From contig NC_079135.1 of NCBI RefSeq assembly GCF_945859705.1, forward strand, positions 32,971,679-33,035,678: a stretch of 64,000 nt of DNA, read 5' to 3'. The stretch's first letter is position 1. Each line of letters begins with the position of its first letter. The notes beneath the pieces were generated by a model. That model was not told the origin of the DNA, did not search any database, and saw only the letters and a program-made list of their open reading frames with translations. A program made the translations under genes and the position numbers. The DNA is from Episyrphus balteatus. Lineage: Eukaryota > Arthropoda > Insecta > Diptera > Syrphidae. Positions 45,924-57,417 of the stretch are shown here, one piece after another.

Positions 45924-46814
45924 ATTTATAAATCATTTCATTGATTTTTTTTTCCGTTTCCATTTCTTGTTATATTGTGTTCGACAAACGTACACAACAT
46001 GCTACCAGCAAGATGAACACAATACACAATAATTCTTCGTGAATTTTCTTTTATTATTTTTTTTTTTTTTCAACCGGAATATCCTTTTTCCAATTGATAA
46101 ATGTTATAGGCTTATCCGCAAATTTGAACGTCAACAACAGCGCAACCAGTGTGCTAGGGGAGTTTTTCTATGAAAACAAACTAGAAAACACTGTGCAACG
46201 ATATAGTATAGATGAAGAATTATAACCCGGGTAAAGGACGACAATAAGGGCGAGGTTGTTTGCGTCCCTCCCAGCAGATCTTTAAGATTAATTTTTAGTT
46301 ATTGAAGACCTTTTTATTCAATGGTAAATTGGATCAAACGAACAAATGAATTGTGGACATTGATATATGAAGGGATTGTCGTTATTATGTTGCGGGACAG
46401 TAGTGGATTTTTAAATATATAGTTCGCCTTCAAGAAAGATGTCCTTGTTAATAGAGATATGGCAACATGAATGCAAATGTGAATATATGCGCTGTGGGAG
46501 TGAATGGAAATGTTCATCCGATTGGGATAAGATTGTGTCAACTTAAACTTGCAGAAATGTCATAGTTATTAATCGATTGTGTACGATATTTTTTTTACAT
46601 CGAGAAGAAGTCGAGTGTTGAGAACATTGCTCACACTGGCACACGGATCTGGCATTAGATATTATTATCCAGAACCTTATAAATAAAAATTTCTGATAAA
46701 ATGAGAAATATCAAATAAATATCAGAAGAGTAACAGTACCACAACTCTTAAGTACGAGTATATTTAAGAAAATGTAAGTCATCAAGGTTTTCGCGTAAAA
46801 TAGAGCTATCCGTT
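45924..46814. other. Unclassified DNA, no gene seen
   Basis: Low-repeat AT-rich sequence with a poly-T run near 46058-46070. Confidence 0.4.
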
Positions 46815-47320
46815 TCTCAGACATACCCGATGTGTAAACAAAATGTCATTCAAAATCGTTCCATACAAATTAAAAAAAAAAAATTGGCTGGACTACCATA
46901 ACCAATTCAAACCTACCCGATATGCACAAAAAATTTCTTAAAAATCGCTCCAAAAAAATAAAAGAAACAAATTTGGTTGGCCCATCAGTTAAACGTTATG
47001 AAAAATAAATGCTCACCGATTTTCACAGCTACCCGATATACACAAAAAATTTCATAAAAATCATTCTGAGAAATAAAAAATAAATTGTTGGTTGGACCAC
47101 CCTAACCATTTAGGGACATGAAAAATAAATGATGGCTGATTCTCAGATCTACCCGAAATGCACACAATATTTTATAAAAATCATTCCAAAAAAGTTAATT
47201 TTTTTTGTTGGACCACCCTAACCATTTAGGTTTAGAAAACACAGATGTTGGCCGATCCTCAGACCTATTCGAAATGCACACAAAATTAAAAAAAAATTGT
47301 TAAAAAAAAATTTGGTACTC
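46815..47320 (+). repeat. Five-unit tandem repeat, about 90-120 bp
   Basis: CCCGATGTG, CCCGATATGCAC, CCCGATATACAC, CCCGAAATGCACAC and TTCGAAATGCACAC lie at 46826, 46916, 47032, 47152 and 47268. Each is followed by AAATTTCATAAAAATCNTTCC and, in most, TTGGACCACCCTAACCATTTAG. Confidence 0.65.
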
Positions 47321-47368
47321 AAACCATTTTGGGTTATTAAGAAATTTGCTGATAGCAAGAAAGCAGTA

Positions 47369-48312
47369 GGGGAAGGTGGCCTAAAATGGCCCCCTAAGGA
47401 AAATGTCCCATATCTCGAAAAAAAAAGTAAAATTCAAACTTAAATGCTATATTCTTTTCAAAGTTTAGTATATTTCTCTTACTCTTACGGTCTTACTTTT
47501 TCCTTTGCGAGTTAAAAAAAAAATCTAAAAAGTATTTAATTTTTTTAATTTTCAAGACGTCTACAAATTTCACTGATCAAATTTACCCAGTTAAAATGGC
47601 ACACTGTCCAAGCATATACGTGATTTTAATTGAAAAATCGAGTTAAAGGGCTCATTTTCCATTTTCTTGGAACAAGTGTTGCTTAATCCCCCCAGATCTT
47701 TCTACGTGTCATACAAAACCCTGTTCATGTTGGTTGCTCGTCTCCTTACTGTAGTTTTTGCAACTTCGAATGTTTTGGATGCTTTATTCCAGATTTTGGA
47801 CGGAATCAAGGACTTTCCTTAGTCCAGGACTTCCTCTCTGTAGAACGTTCATATTTAGCAACCATTTTTACTACAAAAAAAAAAATGAAAATGTGAAAGT
47901 CAGTATAAAATGCCATGTAAAAGTAAGCCATTTTACCCGAGTACTAAGTAGGCCATTTTGCCCATTTTGGGTTTTTTGAATATAAGTTTTATGCCGAAAA
48001 ATCTAAAATCGTTCTTAGCCAACTTATTGCATTAAATTAATAAAAAATACTTTATGCATACATACATTAACTTCTTTTTCCAAAATGCAATATTTTTTTC
48101 CTTATTTTTTGCAAAAAAAATTTCACAAAATTTTAACGAGTGTACTTTTTGAGGTAGTTAGAGACAGTTTGACCTGTCTAAATTTCGTATATGTCGGTTT
48201 TGCCAGATAAACTAAAGAATCGCGTTCGTAATATTTTCTAATTATGTTCGATTTTGCAATTTCAAGGAAGGGGGCCATTTTACCTGGGGTGGCAGTTTAG
48301 GCCACTTTCCCC
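47369..48312 (-). mobile_element. pogo-like (Tc1/mariner group) element flanked by TA
   Basis: TA (47367-47368) then GGGGAAGGTGGCCTAAAATG. The right end in reverse complement is GGGGAAAGTGGCCTAAACTG, followed outward by TA (48313-48314): two mismatches in 20. GGCCATTTTACC words repeat inside both ends. A broken transposase N-terminus lies on the minus strand (47641-47865). TA targets and the HTH-type transposase fit the pogo/Tigger branch. Confidence 0.75.
47641..47865 (-). pseudogene. Broken pogo-like transposase N-terminus (HTH_psq-type)
   Basis: The minus strand starts MVAKYERSTERKSWTKES and then shifts frame. The next readable stretch is KASKTFEVAKTTVRRRATN, followed by an internal stop and KDLGGLSNTCSKKMENEP. 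The order W-T-K-E, then A(S)KTFxV(A)KTTxRRR, then a (K)xLGGL segment before a K/E-rich piece is that of CENP-B/pogo transposase N-termini. Frameshift and stops make it inactive; the DDE catalytic part is missing. Confidence 0.6.
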
Positions 48313-48314
48313 TA

Positions 48315-51116
48315 TGACTAAGTGATATTTCCAATTATCTGAACGTGACGTTTAAACACTCTCTTAATCGAGGTGTAGAAATGAATTTTTATCGAATTGA
48401 GCCTATATCTTGAGAGTAACTTTCATACACTCCTGAGTTAAAATTGGGTATATAATGTATCAAACATATGGATCAAACAAATCTTTAGTAGGATATGTGA
48501 TTTAAGATTGTTGCATCAGACAGAAGATAGAAGATAGAAAAATCCTTTCAAAGGGGGCAACATTTTTTTTTTAAGAAGGCTTTATACTTTAATTACAGTT
48601 TGTTCAAATAGAAGAAAAATGAAAAACAATTTTCTTTTTTTTCAAAACGATGAAAAAATAAGGACTTTTCATTCAAACATTTTTAACTCTCTTAGTTGCG
48701 TGCTCATCATCATTGGATCGAAGATAAAGTGTCATAATTTAACAAAATTAACTTGAAACCAAGGTAACGGTGGTGGAAACGATGCTAGAAGACATACTTT
48801 CATGAAAAAAATAATAATATAAGCTTAATACCTCATCAGTTTGTCGAGAGAAGAAACTAGTATCTTCCATCGTCGTCGTCGTCCTCTTCGTAGTCATTGT
48901 CGACAACAGGACTTCTTTCAATCTTTTTTAATTCCAAAGTCAAATAAAGAAAGCAAAAAAATTAAAAAAAAAAAAATTATCATCCCACAAAAGCATTCCA
49001 AGTCTAAGGAGCTAGCTGAAGGAAAACTATATTCTGCCTTCGATGCCTGCTCCTGATATATATTTGCTGCAACTCCCATACCGTCTTGCATTCACAATTG
49101 ATAACCACCAAGCGCTAAGAAGTAGCTCTAGAGGTTCCTCCCAACCATATAGGGTATATATACTCGCACGTATATAAACTGAAAAGAGCTTTAATTGAAT
49201 TGCTGAAAGCGCAAGCAGCCAGCCAGCCAAGCAAGGATACGGACGGCAGCAGCAACGCCAACGTAGGAAACTCTATTAAAATAGAATGCAATTTATGACG
49301 TTGTTAGGAAGAAATGAATGAGAGAGTATATATTCCTCCTGCTGAAAGGACATTTAAAATATTATAACGTTGTTGTCGTTGGTATATTTAACATACATAT
49401 ATGTGTGTAGGAGAGACATTTTTTTCTCTTGTATGGTGTTTGGACTCCTATTGAAACCATTCATATTCTATTTTTTTTTTTTTTTTTTTTTTTCAATAAA
49501 ATAGTCCTTAAGAAGTTTTGCAAGAAAAAATAATTAAAAAATCATGAAAAAAACCAAGATTTACTTTAAAGGTGACTGCATTTATAAGTATATTTTTTTA
49601 AGGACTTCTGTTCTATACTCGAACTATTGTCCTTGCATGTTCTACATTTTTCTCACATTCATGTCCTGTTAAAATATAAAATGTGATTTTAAATTTAACA
49701 TACATTTTTTTTCTTTTTTTTTTGAGTGTTAGTTTAAGCAAAATTGCCTTCTTTTCAAGACACATTCGAATATATAAAAATATAATGTAGAGCACTAGGA
49801 GGACGTAATTCTTTTAGCGCGTCACACATCAAGTCAATGATTTATTATGCAATTAGTCTGTGCACTTTATATATAGAGAGAGACCTCCTCTGGCAGGTCC
49901 TTTTTACTTCTGGCAAGTTCTTCTGAACACAAAATATAAGAACAAAAACACAACACAAAATAAGTCACCAGATGGGGTTTCTAGGGTGAACACATAAATA
50001 AACCGAAAGAAAATTGAGGACATGTCAACGAATGGTTTATTTCTTCTGATAATAATTGACTTTTTTTTTCGTCGTTGTAGCTTTTCCAAGGAATGGAGTA
50101 GAGTACTTCGTCTTTCAAATGCAGTAAATCTTTAGCTGTTCGTAAAGTGTCAACTATTTGTGTTTTTTTTTTTTTTCTATTTATATTTCAAAGGTAAGGA
50201 TAAGATTTGTTGAAATCAAGGTTTCGTCGGTCTGATTTTTACACAGGAAGAAATCGTTTGATTCGATAACAAGAATTTATGTATATTTAGTTTTAAACAC
50301 AAAGTTATTGATAGCGAGGTAATAATTCAAGTGTGGAGCACAAATTTGATAATCAAGTTCTAGCTTAGCGAAGCCTATCTGAAAATGTTGTTTTCGTAAG
50401 CCGCATTTTAAACTTCACGTTCTACGAAGGATGGATAAATACATTTTTAAATTTTTGTTGATTGTGATGCTATGGTATATTGAAAAAAAGTGACATCAGA
50501 TTTTACTGCTCAGAGAGCAGACACAAAATGATTGGTAAGCTATTTTTTCTTTAGGAAACGAAAGTCGGTAAAAAGATAACATTATAAAAACAAAAACGTA
50601 CGTATACACCAGGGTGACCAATTTGGTGTTTTTTTATTTTTAATCTAAACTTTTACGAAACCTAAAAACAATAAACCGCCAGGACAAATAATAAAATTAA
50701 AAAAAAAAACTCTAAAATTATGAGGCAAGCTGTCATGCGAATGGAATTCAAAATTCTTGTTTGGAATTCTCATGTTTCAATATTATTGTTTTCGATCAAC
50801 AAGCAAGAGTAACTAATTGTTTCCCTTCCCAAAAACTTAGCTTAATACCAAGTCGGCTGAATCAGCCTTTTGCTTTTGGACCACCAACCTCAGAAGACCT
50901 CTCCCCAAAAAAATATTTTTAAAGGCGCGATTAGATAATGAAATTTGAGTAAGTAGGTACGTATATTTTTAAGGTTTATGTACCTAGTTTTGATATTTCA
51001 AATGGCATCAAAGAAGAAAGGATACAAAAATTGGGTTATCCAAAGAAAACCCAAAGCATGCGAACATTTATATAAATAATTTTATAAAAGAATCATTTTT
51101 GGACGACATACATTAA
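48315..51116. other. Unclassified DNA, no convincing gene
   Basis: Poly-T (49471-49493). The segment 49020-49260 is less AT-rich and has an unsupported 67-codon minus frame. The word CACCAGGGTGACCAATTTGG at 50609 resembles a hAT-type end but has no partner. Confidence 0.35.
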
Positions 51117-51752
51117 GGGCCATTTTATTCACTATTGTTCAACTTTGGAAAAACTCTTAATTTGGCTAACTTTAGAGTTGATTTCAAATAGAGAGTTGAA
51201 TCACAAGTTGAAAATTTGATTTATTTACTTATTTCTTTGTTAACTTCTTAGCTTTAAATCCAAAGTTTACCAACTTTCTGTTTTAAAAATATCCCTGGGA
51301 TATTTGTGAAAATTTTTAAAAATTCTGTCAATATGTTATATTGAAGTTATGACATTCAAAGTTTCTTATTTTTGTTTATATTGATTAATTTCATAATCGT
51401 GATTGATATTACAATGCGATTTCGACGGAAAAATAATTTTTTAGAAACAAACACAAAAATAAAGATAAGCATTTGTTAGAGAAAACCAAATTAAACAGAA
51501 AAAACCATCAATCTTTGTCACACAATTGTCAATTGACTTTATTTGATAACATTTTTTTATAACAAATTAAAAAAAAAAAGGGTTTTCGATTTTGGCACTT
51601 CACTCAAAACACAAAGGGTCCTTAATTTTATTATCTTCTTTATCCAAAGAACTAGGCATTTTGATTGTTTTCCAAAAGATAATAATAATTTAGCAACAAT
51701 TTGAAGAAAATAAATTTTTGACAAAATTAAAAATTTTCAAATGTCTTTTTAA
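51117..51752 (+). mobile_element. Left part of a larger TAA-preceded repeat (GGGCCATTTTATTCAC)
   Basis: TAA (51114-51116) then GGGCCATTTTATTCACTATT resembles the end of the small MITE at 28572 (GGCCCAATTTATTCACTCTC). GTTCAACTTT words are partly mirrored at 52268-52300 (AAAGTTGAAC), which suggests the right part lies beyond the nested MITE, to about 52340. Confidence 0.4.
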
Positions 51753-52223
51753 TGTCGTTTTCGATTGGCCCTCCGGAAGCGTCCGGAATCATTCAGAATC
51801 CTCCTGATAGTGTTTTATTCGCTCGAATTTGACAGCTAGAACGCTTCTGAGAAGAGAAATTCTCTTCTCGATTTCAAATCAGAATTCAAATCGGAATTCA
51901 CTCACATGTCAAAAAAACACTCAATCAATGTTTTTTGTTTTTGATTCAATTTATTGTTTTCTGAAATTTAAATTAATTATTAATCAAAAATTCATACAAT
52001 AATGGATAAATGACCACTTTTTTCGAACATTAGTTTATAATTTTCCAACTCTAACGCCATGATTTTCATTTGCAAGAAAAAAAAAAAAAATAAAATTAAA
52101 AATATTTGACATTTGAAATTTCACAGAAATAAAATAAAAATAGAATTGAGTGGAAGCGATTTGACCTGTTCCATTCGATTTTAGAATGTGTCAATTCTTG
52201 AGTGAAACCAATCGAAAACGACA
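51753..52223. mobile_element. TAA-flanked MITE with TGTCGTTTTCGATTGG ends, copy 2
   Basis: TGTCGTTTTCGATTGG starts at 51753 and CCAATCGAAAACGACA ends at 52223; TAA flanks both sides (51750-51752, 52224-52226). GTCCGGAATCATTCAGAATC and GAGTGAAACC match copy 1 at 28249-28568. It is longer than copy 1 by an AT-rich middle. Confidence 0.75.
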
Positions 52224-52379
52224 TAAGTAAAATCTCAAGGTTGCTCGACAATCTTTTTGTATTTTCAGGAGTTGAGAAAATCTAAAGTTGAACAACTCTA
52301 GATTTTAAAATTGAAAGTTAAAAACGTCAGATTTCAAGATTTTTAAAGTTGAAACAACTTTGATTTAAAGATGTTTTAT

Positions 52380-52480
52380 TACGGTAAACCACTTTAAACT
52401 AACGAAAATCATTCCGAAAAATAGTTGAATCAACGTGGTTTTCGTTGATTTTAAGTTTTTTCCCTCTATTGTTTGAAAAC
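52380..52480 (+). mobile_element. Fragment related to the right end of the CACTGAGGGAA element
   Basis: TCAACGTGGTTTTCGTTGAT continues TTTAAGTTTTTTCCCTC, matching TCAATGTGGTTTTCATTGAT and TTTAAG...CTTCCCTC at 44603-44653. Confidence 0.45.
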
Positions 52481-55400
52481 TTATTTAATTTCTATCTAAT
52501 GCTTCCATTTTATTTTCAAGGGTTAAGCGTCTTTATAATTCAGTGGTAGATTCTCTTATTGTTTAATTGTGTTTGGTAAAAAAAAAGCTATTAAAGGATT
52601 TAAATTATAACAACCAAAGTATGGGAGCAGAATTGACAGCCATGTAAACATGACATTAGAATCAAATCTAATCATCCGCTACAATATAATTTAACTTTTT
52701 GCCTTTATATAGCCTTAATTTCTTTGCAAAATAATTGAATAAAAATGGCTCTGTTTTTAATTTATCCTGAAAGTCCTTCAAAATATATAACAAAAAAACA
52801 TTTCATGACTACAAAAAAAAAACTTCTTATCTACATCAATTCCTAATGTTATCGTCATACCATATCACAACCACTAATGACTAAATCAATTAAACCCAGA
52901 AAACAACCGAAATAACAAAAATCCTTGCCAAGTCATTGTATCCCCAACCTCTACTATAACACTACACAAACTTATTTATACATATATAAACCTATCTAAC
53001 CATTTTATTGCCTTTCAAAAACTTTTTCCAAAATGAATTCGCCCAAAACAAAAATTTGGTAGGTATAGTGGAAATTCTATACTCTCCTATACAGTAACTA
53101 TACCCTTGACTTGAAGTCATGTTCGTATAACACAATTATTTGAAAGCGTCGCTCTAGCTATAACCGCAGCATTAGCTGGCAATAAAACAACAAATTAATA
53201 TTCTTCCTGTCAACACGAAAGACACCATCAAATTCCTTGCCTGTGGCTTCACTCACAATATAAACCTAACCTACTCTTTTCTCTGTTGATGGAACCAAGG
53301 ACTCCATATATACCACCATATGATGGCGAACTACAACGACACCATAACTATACAAACTAAACTCCAGCTACTCCTTATATTATGTAAGCCTTATCATCGC
53401 TAGTAAAATGTTTATGATTTCCTCATGCGAAGTGCCATTACGCACGCCCATATTATACAACAGCCATTTCCCACACAAACACACTCCACTTCACTTCACC
53501 TCGCACACATCAATCCGCTGTCAGTGTGGCTTTTATAACATCTGTAAACTAAGCTTCACGTTCCTTGGAGAGTTGGAAATATTCGTAGAACAGTGTGCCA
53601 GCTGAATTCGTGTTACACTTTCATAAAGGAAAAGGCAAAACTTAAGCAACTCACTGCTCACTGACGACACGATGACGACGACACCCTCTAATTCCCCAAA
53701 TACGGAATGGAGCCTTTGCAAACCCCCAAATGGTTTCCTCCAAGTCTCCGAGATGACACATACACCACCGAGTACCTACCGAACCGACACACCACACTAC
53801 TCCTTGACTAGTTCTATACTGCATAAGGACACATACCTACCAACTTACTCGGGTATAGCGTTATACTCGGTGCTCAGTGCATGCAATCAGAAAACGGGAA
53901 TTATGCAACAGAAATCTGCAACTTTGTTTTAAAGTCCTATTTGGAAGGTACTTCCTTGCTCCAGTATATTGCTGTATAATATGTTGCATATATGTATGGC
54001 ATTGGTGGGGTATTCCAAGAATTTCTCAAGCAAAAAGCTGTTTCTGTCTTTCAAACGTTACAGCTCAGAGAGTGTAAAATATATTTGAGGCATAAAGTGT
54101 CGTCACAAAAATGTGTGTCACAACGATACTCCTTAAGAATTCCCATCAAGTCAGTCTCCTTGAGTTTTACCTCTAAATGCATGTATACAAAAATGTTTAA
54201 CCATATATTTCTAGAATTACTAGAAAGAGAGAGGGAGAGAAAATATTGGTTAGAAAGAGAGAGAAATACGAAACTAAAGTTGCCTTTTTTATGTTTCTTT
54301 AAATTAAGTGAAGTACTAGAAGAGACGCAACTGTGTTGAAACTGAAATGTATGTAGAAACAAACGGAATAAGCACTAGAGCAGTGTTAACGAAGAAGAAG
54401 AAAAGAAACACACAAACAAAAAAAAAATTCATACAAATTTAAAAGAGACACATCCGCAGACTCACTGTTCTCTATAACTCCTCTGTGTCTTGAATTCTTT
54501 CTTTCCAGAAATTGTGGCGAAAACCCTTTCGTTTCCATTCTTGCTGATTGGATTGCATTTGGGGATTGAGGATGATGTGTGAAAATGGAAACAGTGACGA
54601 AGGAAAGTTGCTTTATTTTTTCTTCAGCACTCGCTGATGAGATTACGAAATGTCACACAGGACGAAATCCTTCAAAATGTGCATCACACAATTCGTTGGC
54701 GTGCCCTCACAAACACTATACACCTTCTTCCTATACTATACTATATACAAGATGACAATTTAAATGGGGGGCCGAAGAAGTTTTTGAAAGAACAATATGT
54801 CGGAGAAGTAATGTTCAGCTGAATAAATTGGAAATATGCCAAAATAATGTTTAAAGTTTGATATATTTGAGGGGAATTAAAATTGAGGCAAAACTTTTCC
54901 AACATTTACCAAGAAAAGTTTTGCAAAGTAGTGCATAACTAAAGGTTAAGTTCGAGTGTTGAATGAAGGGCTATAAAAAGTATTTACAGAAATATAAAGT
55001 TAGTGTTGAAGAAGTACATAGGAGAGTTTTGTTTTGGTCAAACAATCAATCACGTTACTTTAACCATAAAACTATGCTGGAATTTAATAATTGAAGTGAC
55101 TTTTGTCACGTCCAGTATTGATTTGTTGTGGTGGCTTTGTGGATTGCTGAGAGAAAATGAAAGAGTTACTGAATAAAAAAAAAAAAAAAACACGAAATGA
55201 GAACGTTGTATTAGTTTCCGAATTGTTCACTTTAAGCTCAACTGATTTCAATGATTTTATTGTTGTTTGAAGCATCTAGATTCTAGAAGTACTACATCGG
55301 TAAGTGGGTATGGGTTTCTAGTAAAGATTTGGTATAATGAAGTTTAGATAGAATTGACAGTATAAAGAACGTAACAAAAAAAGGCATAAATTATCTTTTT

Positions 55401-55540
55401 CTTTACCTGTTACTATTTTGAAAATCAAATTCAGAAACTTTTTAGATCCAAAAGATCTCAATGTCAAACCTAGTTTTTGAAATGTTAAATTTATTGTGAA
55501 ACGAAATTGAAATTGAAACAATGAAGATCAAATCATTTCA
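52481..55540. other. Low-repeat stretch without a firm gene
   Basis: 52.9-54.4 kb is less AT-rich and has overlapping frames of 61-115 codons on both strands (for example 53672-53932 plus, Thr/Ser/Pro-rich), none with paired splice signals. GA-rich runs lie at 54222-54265. It could be regulatory DNA. Confidence 0.35.
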
Positions 55541-55610
55541 AACTTGGTGTGTAGCGTATTTTGGAGACTCTCAAGAGGGGTTTTAGGAATAATTTTTTTT
55601 AAAGAATATA
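55541..55610 (-). mobile_element. Short mini-me-like fragment
   Basis: TTTCAAACTTGGTGTGTAGC, TTTTGGAGACTCTCAAGAGG and GGTTTTAGGAATAATTTTTT match the CCAAACTTGCTATGTAGCAG and TTTTTGGAGGCTCTCCAGAG segment at 30998-31050. Confidence 0.5.
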
Positions 55611-56029
55611 ATAATTAACGTTATTGTCTTGTATCCCGCCTAGGACGACCTATCCTCATCATTATACCAGTTGAGAGTTATATTTTCTTAAAGGTAGTGT
55701 CTAAAGAAACAGTTTGCACATGGGTTGCCTGGCGACATCCTGTCAAGGCGTAGGGTTTCCCTTTCGACGCTTTAAAGTTAATTTTTTGAATTTTTTCGAC
55801 AACGCCACTATGCCTGTACCTATTGTAAGTTTTAGAGGTGTAAAAAATATACTACTTAAGAGAAAATTAAATTTAAAACTTTGAATATTTAGGATTTTTA
55901 GAAATTTGACATTTTAGTAAGTAAAACTGAGGTAAATTTATTAAAAGGTCAAAAAACTGTTTCCTTAACAAAAAGTGATAGAAAAAATATTGATACTAGA
56001 ATCGATAGATATTATTAATATATAAAAGT

Positions 56030-56705
56030 CACACATCCAAACAAAAAATGTAAAAAATCTGTAACTCGAGACATAGACATTTAAAAGTCAAAACCGTGAA
56101 ATCAAGGGGCACGGTAGTGCCCAGCCAAGTTCTCTAGCAACTTTGGCACTACACCCTTATTTACAGGAAACAACTCAGGCCATTTTCGACCCCCCTCTAA
56201 CTTCTACACCAAAGATGCTAGAAATTTCAAACTCACTACATTTGTTGAGCTGGTCGAAACCAAACACCTCACAAAATTTCAGCCTCCTACGATGAGTAGT
56301 TACTGAGATATAGGGCTTCAAAAATCGCAAAAACCGTAACTGACTCACTGACTCACTGATTCACTGACTCACTGACTCACTGACTCACTGACAGATCATC
56401 AAAATTATGGAGTACTTCCCGATGTCGTAGAAACTTGAAATTTTACACGGTGATAGGACTTGTGGTGTATACAAAGGAAAAAATCGAAAATTTGAGATTT
56501 TCAATTCAGGGGGCGCGGCATCCGCCCATTTCCGCTGAATTTTCACCAAATATTATAGAGCACTTCTGATAGTCGTAGAATCTTGAAACTTGGTAGAATG
56601 GTAGAGCTCGTAGTTTATACAAAGGAAAAAATTTAAAATTTGAGAATTTCAGCCAGGGGGCGTGGCAACCACCCATTTTCACTGAATTTTCATCAAATAT
56701 AGAGA
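56030..56705 (+). mobile_element. TGACTCAC-array repeat element with internal 148-bp duplication
   Basis: An ACTGACTC octamer array (56339-56392) is followed by two tandem units of about 148 bp. TATGGAGTACTTCC (56406) and TATAGAGCACTTCT (56554) begin the units; each continues TCGTAGAA.CTTGAAA, TATACAAAGGAAAAAAT, then GGGGGCGYGGCA and CGCTGAATTTTCACC-like sequence. The upstream part includes AGGGGCACGGTAGTGCCCAG, a small hairpin. No coding. It has the same overall plan as mini-me-like elements (octamer array inside a non-coding repeat) but unrelated sequence. Outer boundaries are not defined. Confidence 0.5.
56339..56392 (+). repeat. ACTGACTC octamer microsatellite
   Basis: About seven units of ACTGACTC with one GATTC variant. 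Confidence 0.85.
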
Positions 56706-56743
56706 TTTTGTATTCTACAGCCATACCTTGCAAAAAGTAGTGA

Positions 56744-57091
56744 AATCACAACAAAAACATTACTGTTAAAAAAAGAGCCAAGTTCTCCTATGTTGAAATT
56801 ATGCTGGCACAAAAAGTACTGAGATGTAAAAGTGTACCAAGTTCTAAAGTTTGGGTTCAAATTCGTATCAATAAAATTTTGATTGTTTACTTGGCAATTT
56901 TTGAAATAACTTTAAAAATCGGTAATTAAAAGAAAAATTGTCAAGAGAACAATCAAAATTTTATTGATACGAATTTGAACCCAAACTTTAGAACTTGGTA
57001 CACTTTTACATCTCAGTACTTTTTGTGCCAGCATAATTTCAACATAGGAGAACTTGGCTCTTTTTTTAACAGTAATGTTTTTGTTGTGATT
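56744..57091. repeat. 348-bp palindrome: identical 144-bp arms, 60-bp loop
   Basis: 56744-56887 and 56948-57091 are exact reverse complements over all 144 bases. Arm starts are AATCACAACAAAAACATTAC and the mirrored end GTAATGTTTTTGTTGTGATT. The 60-bp loop is itself imperfectly palindromic (TTGGCAATTTTT opposite AAAAATTGTCAA). No target duplication is evident and the arms have no long open frame. Perfect arm identity contrasts with the diverged repeats all around. It could be a snap-back/fold-back insertion, a recently converted palindrome, or an assembly fold-back artefact. Confidence 0.9.
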
Positions 57092-57417
57092 CGATATTTC
57101 AGAAATAATTCATCAAAAATCAGAAAAAAAGGTATTTGAAATTATATTTATATTCTTAAAGAGCAAAAAGAAAATAACTTGACACGTACATATCTGCCAA
57201 ATTTTGTATTTAATTTAGTTTTTGGCTCCTGTGTATTTTAGAAAAAAAATTACAGATTTTTACATTTCAATACACTATACACTATTTGACGAAAACACAA
57301 AATTTAAAAAAAAATTTCTGTTGATCTGATACGTTTTGTAGGGCATTTTAAATATTTTAAGACTGCATACTTTGTTTTTCAAAATAATTAGACCTTCAAA
57401 CATTACCAATACTTTAG
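57092..57417. other. AT-rich DNA between the palindrome and an inverted-repeat element
   Basis: Nothing recognised apart from AAGACTGCATACTTT (57358-57372), which is mirrored by AAGTATGCAGTCTT at 57473-57486. Confidence 0.4.

Noticed and set aside
47758..47979. 73-codon plus-strand frame
   Set aside because: It lies antisense to the pogo-like transposase remnant and inside the transposon.
53992..54362. 115- and 103-codon frames on opposite strands
   Set aside because: They overlap one another across GA-rich sequence (GAGAGAG giving RERERE), and neither has splice support.
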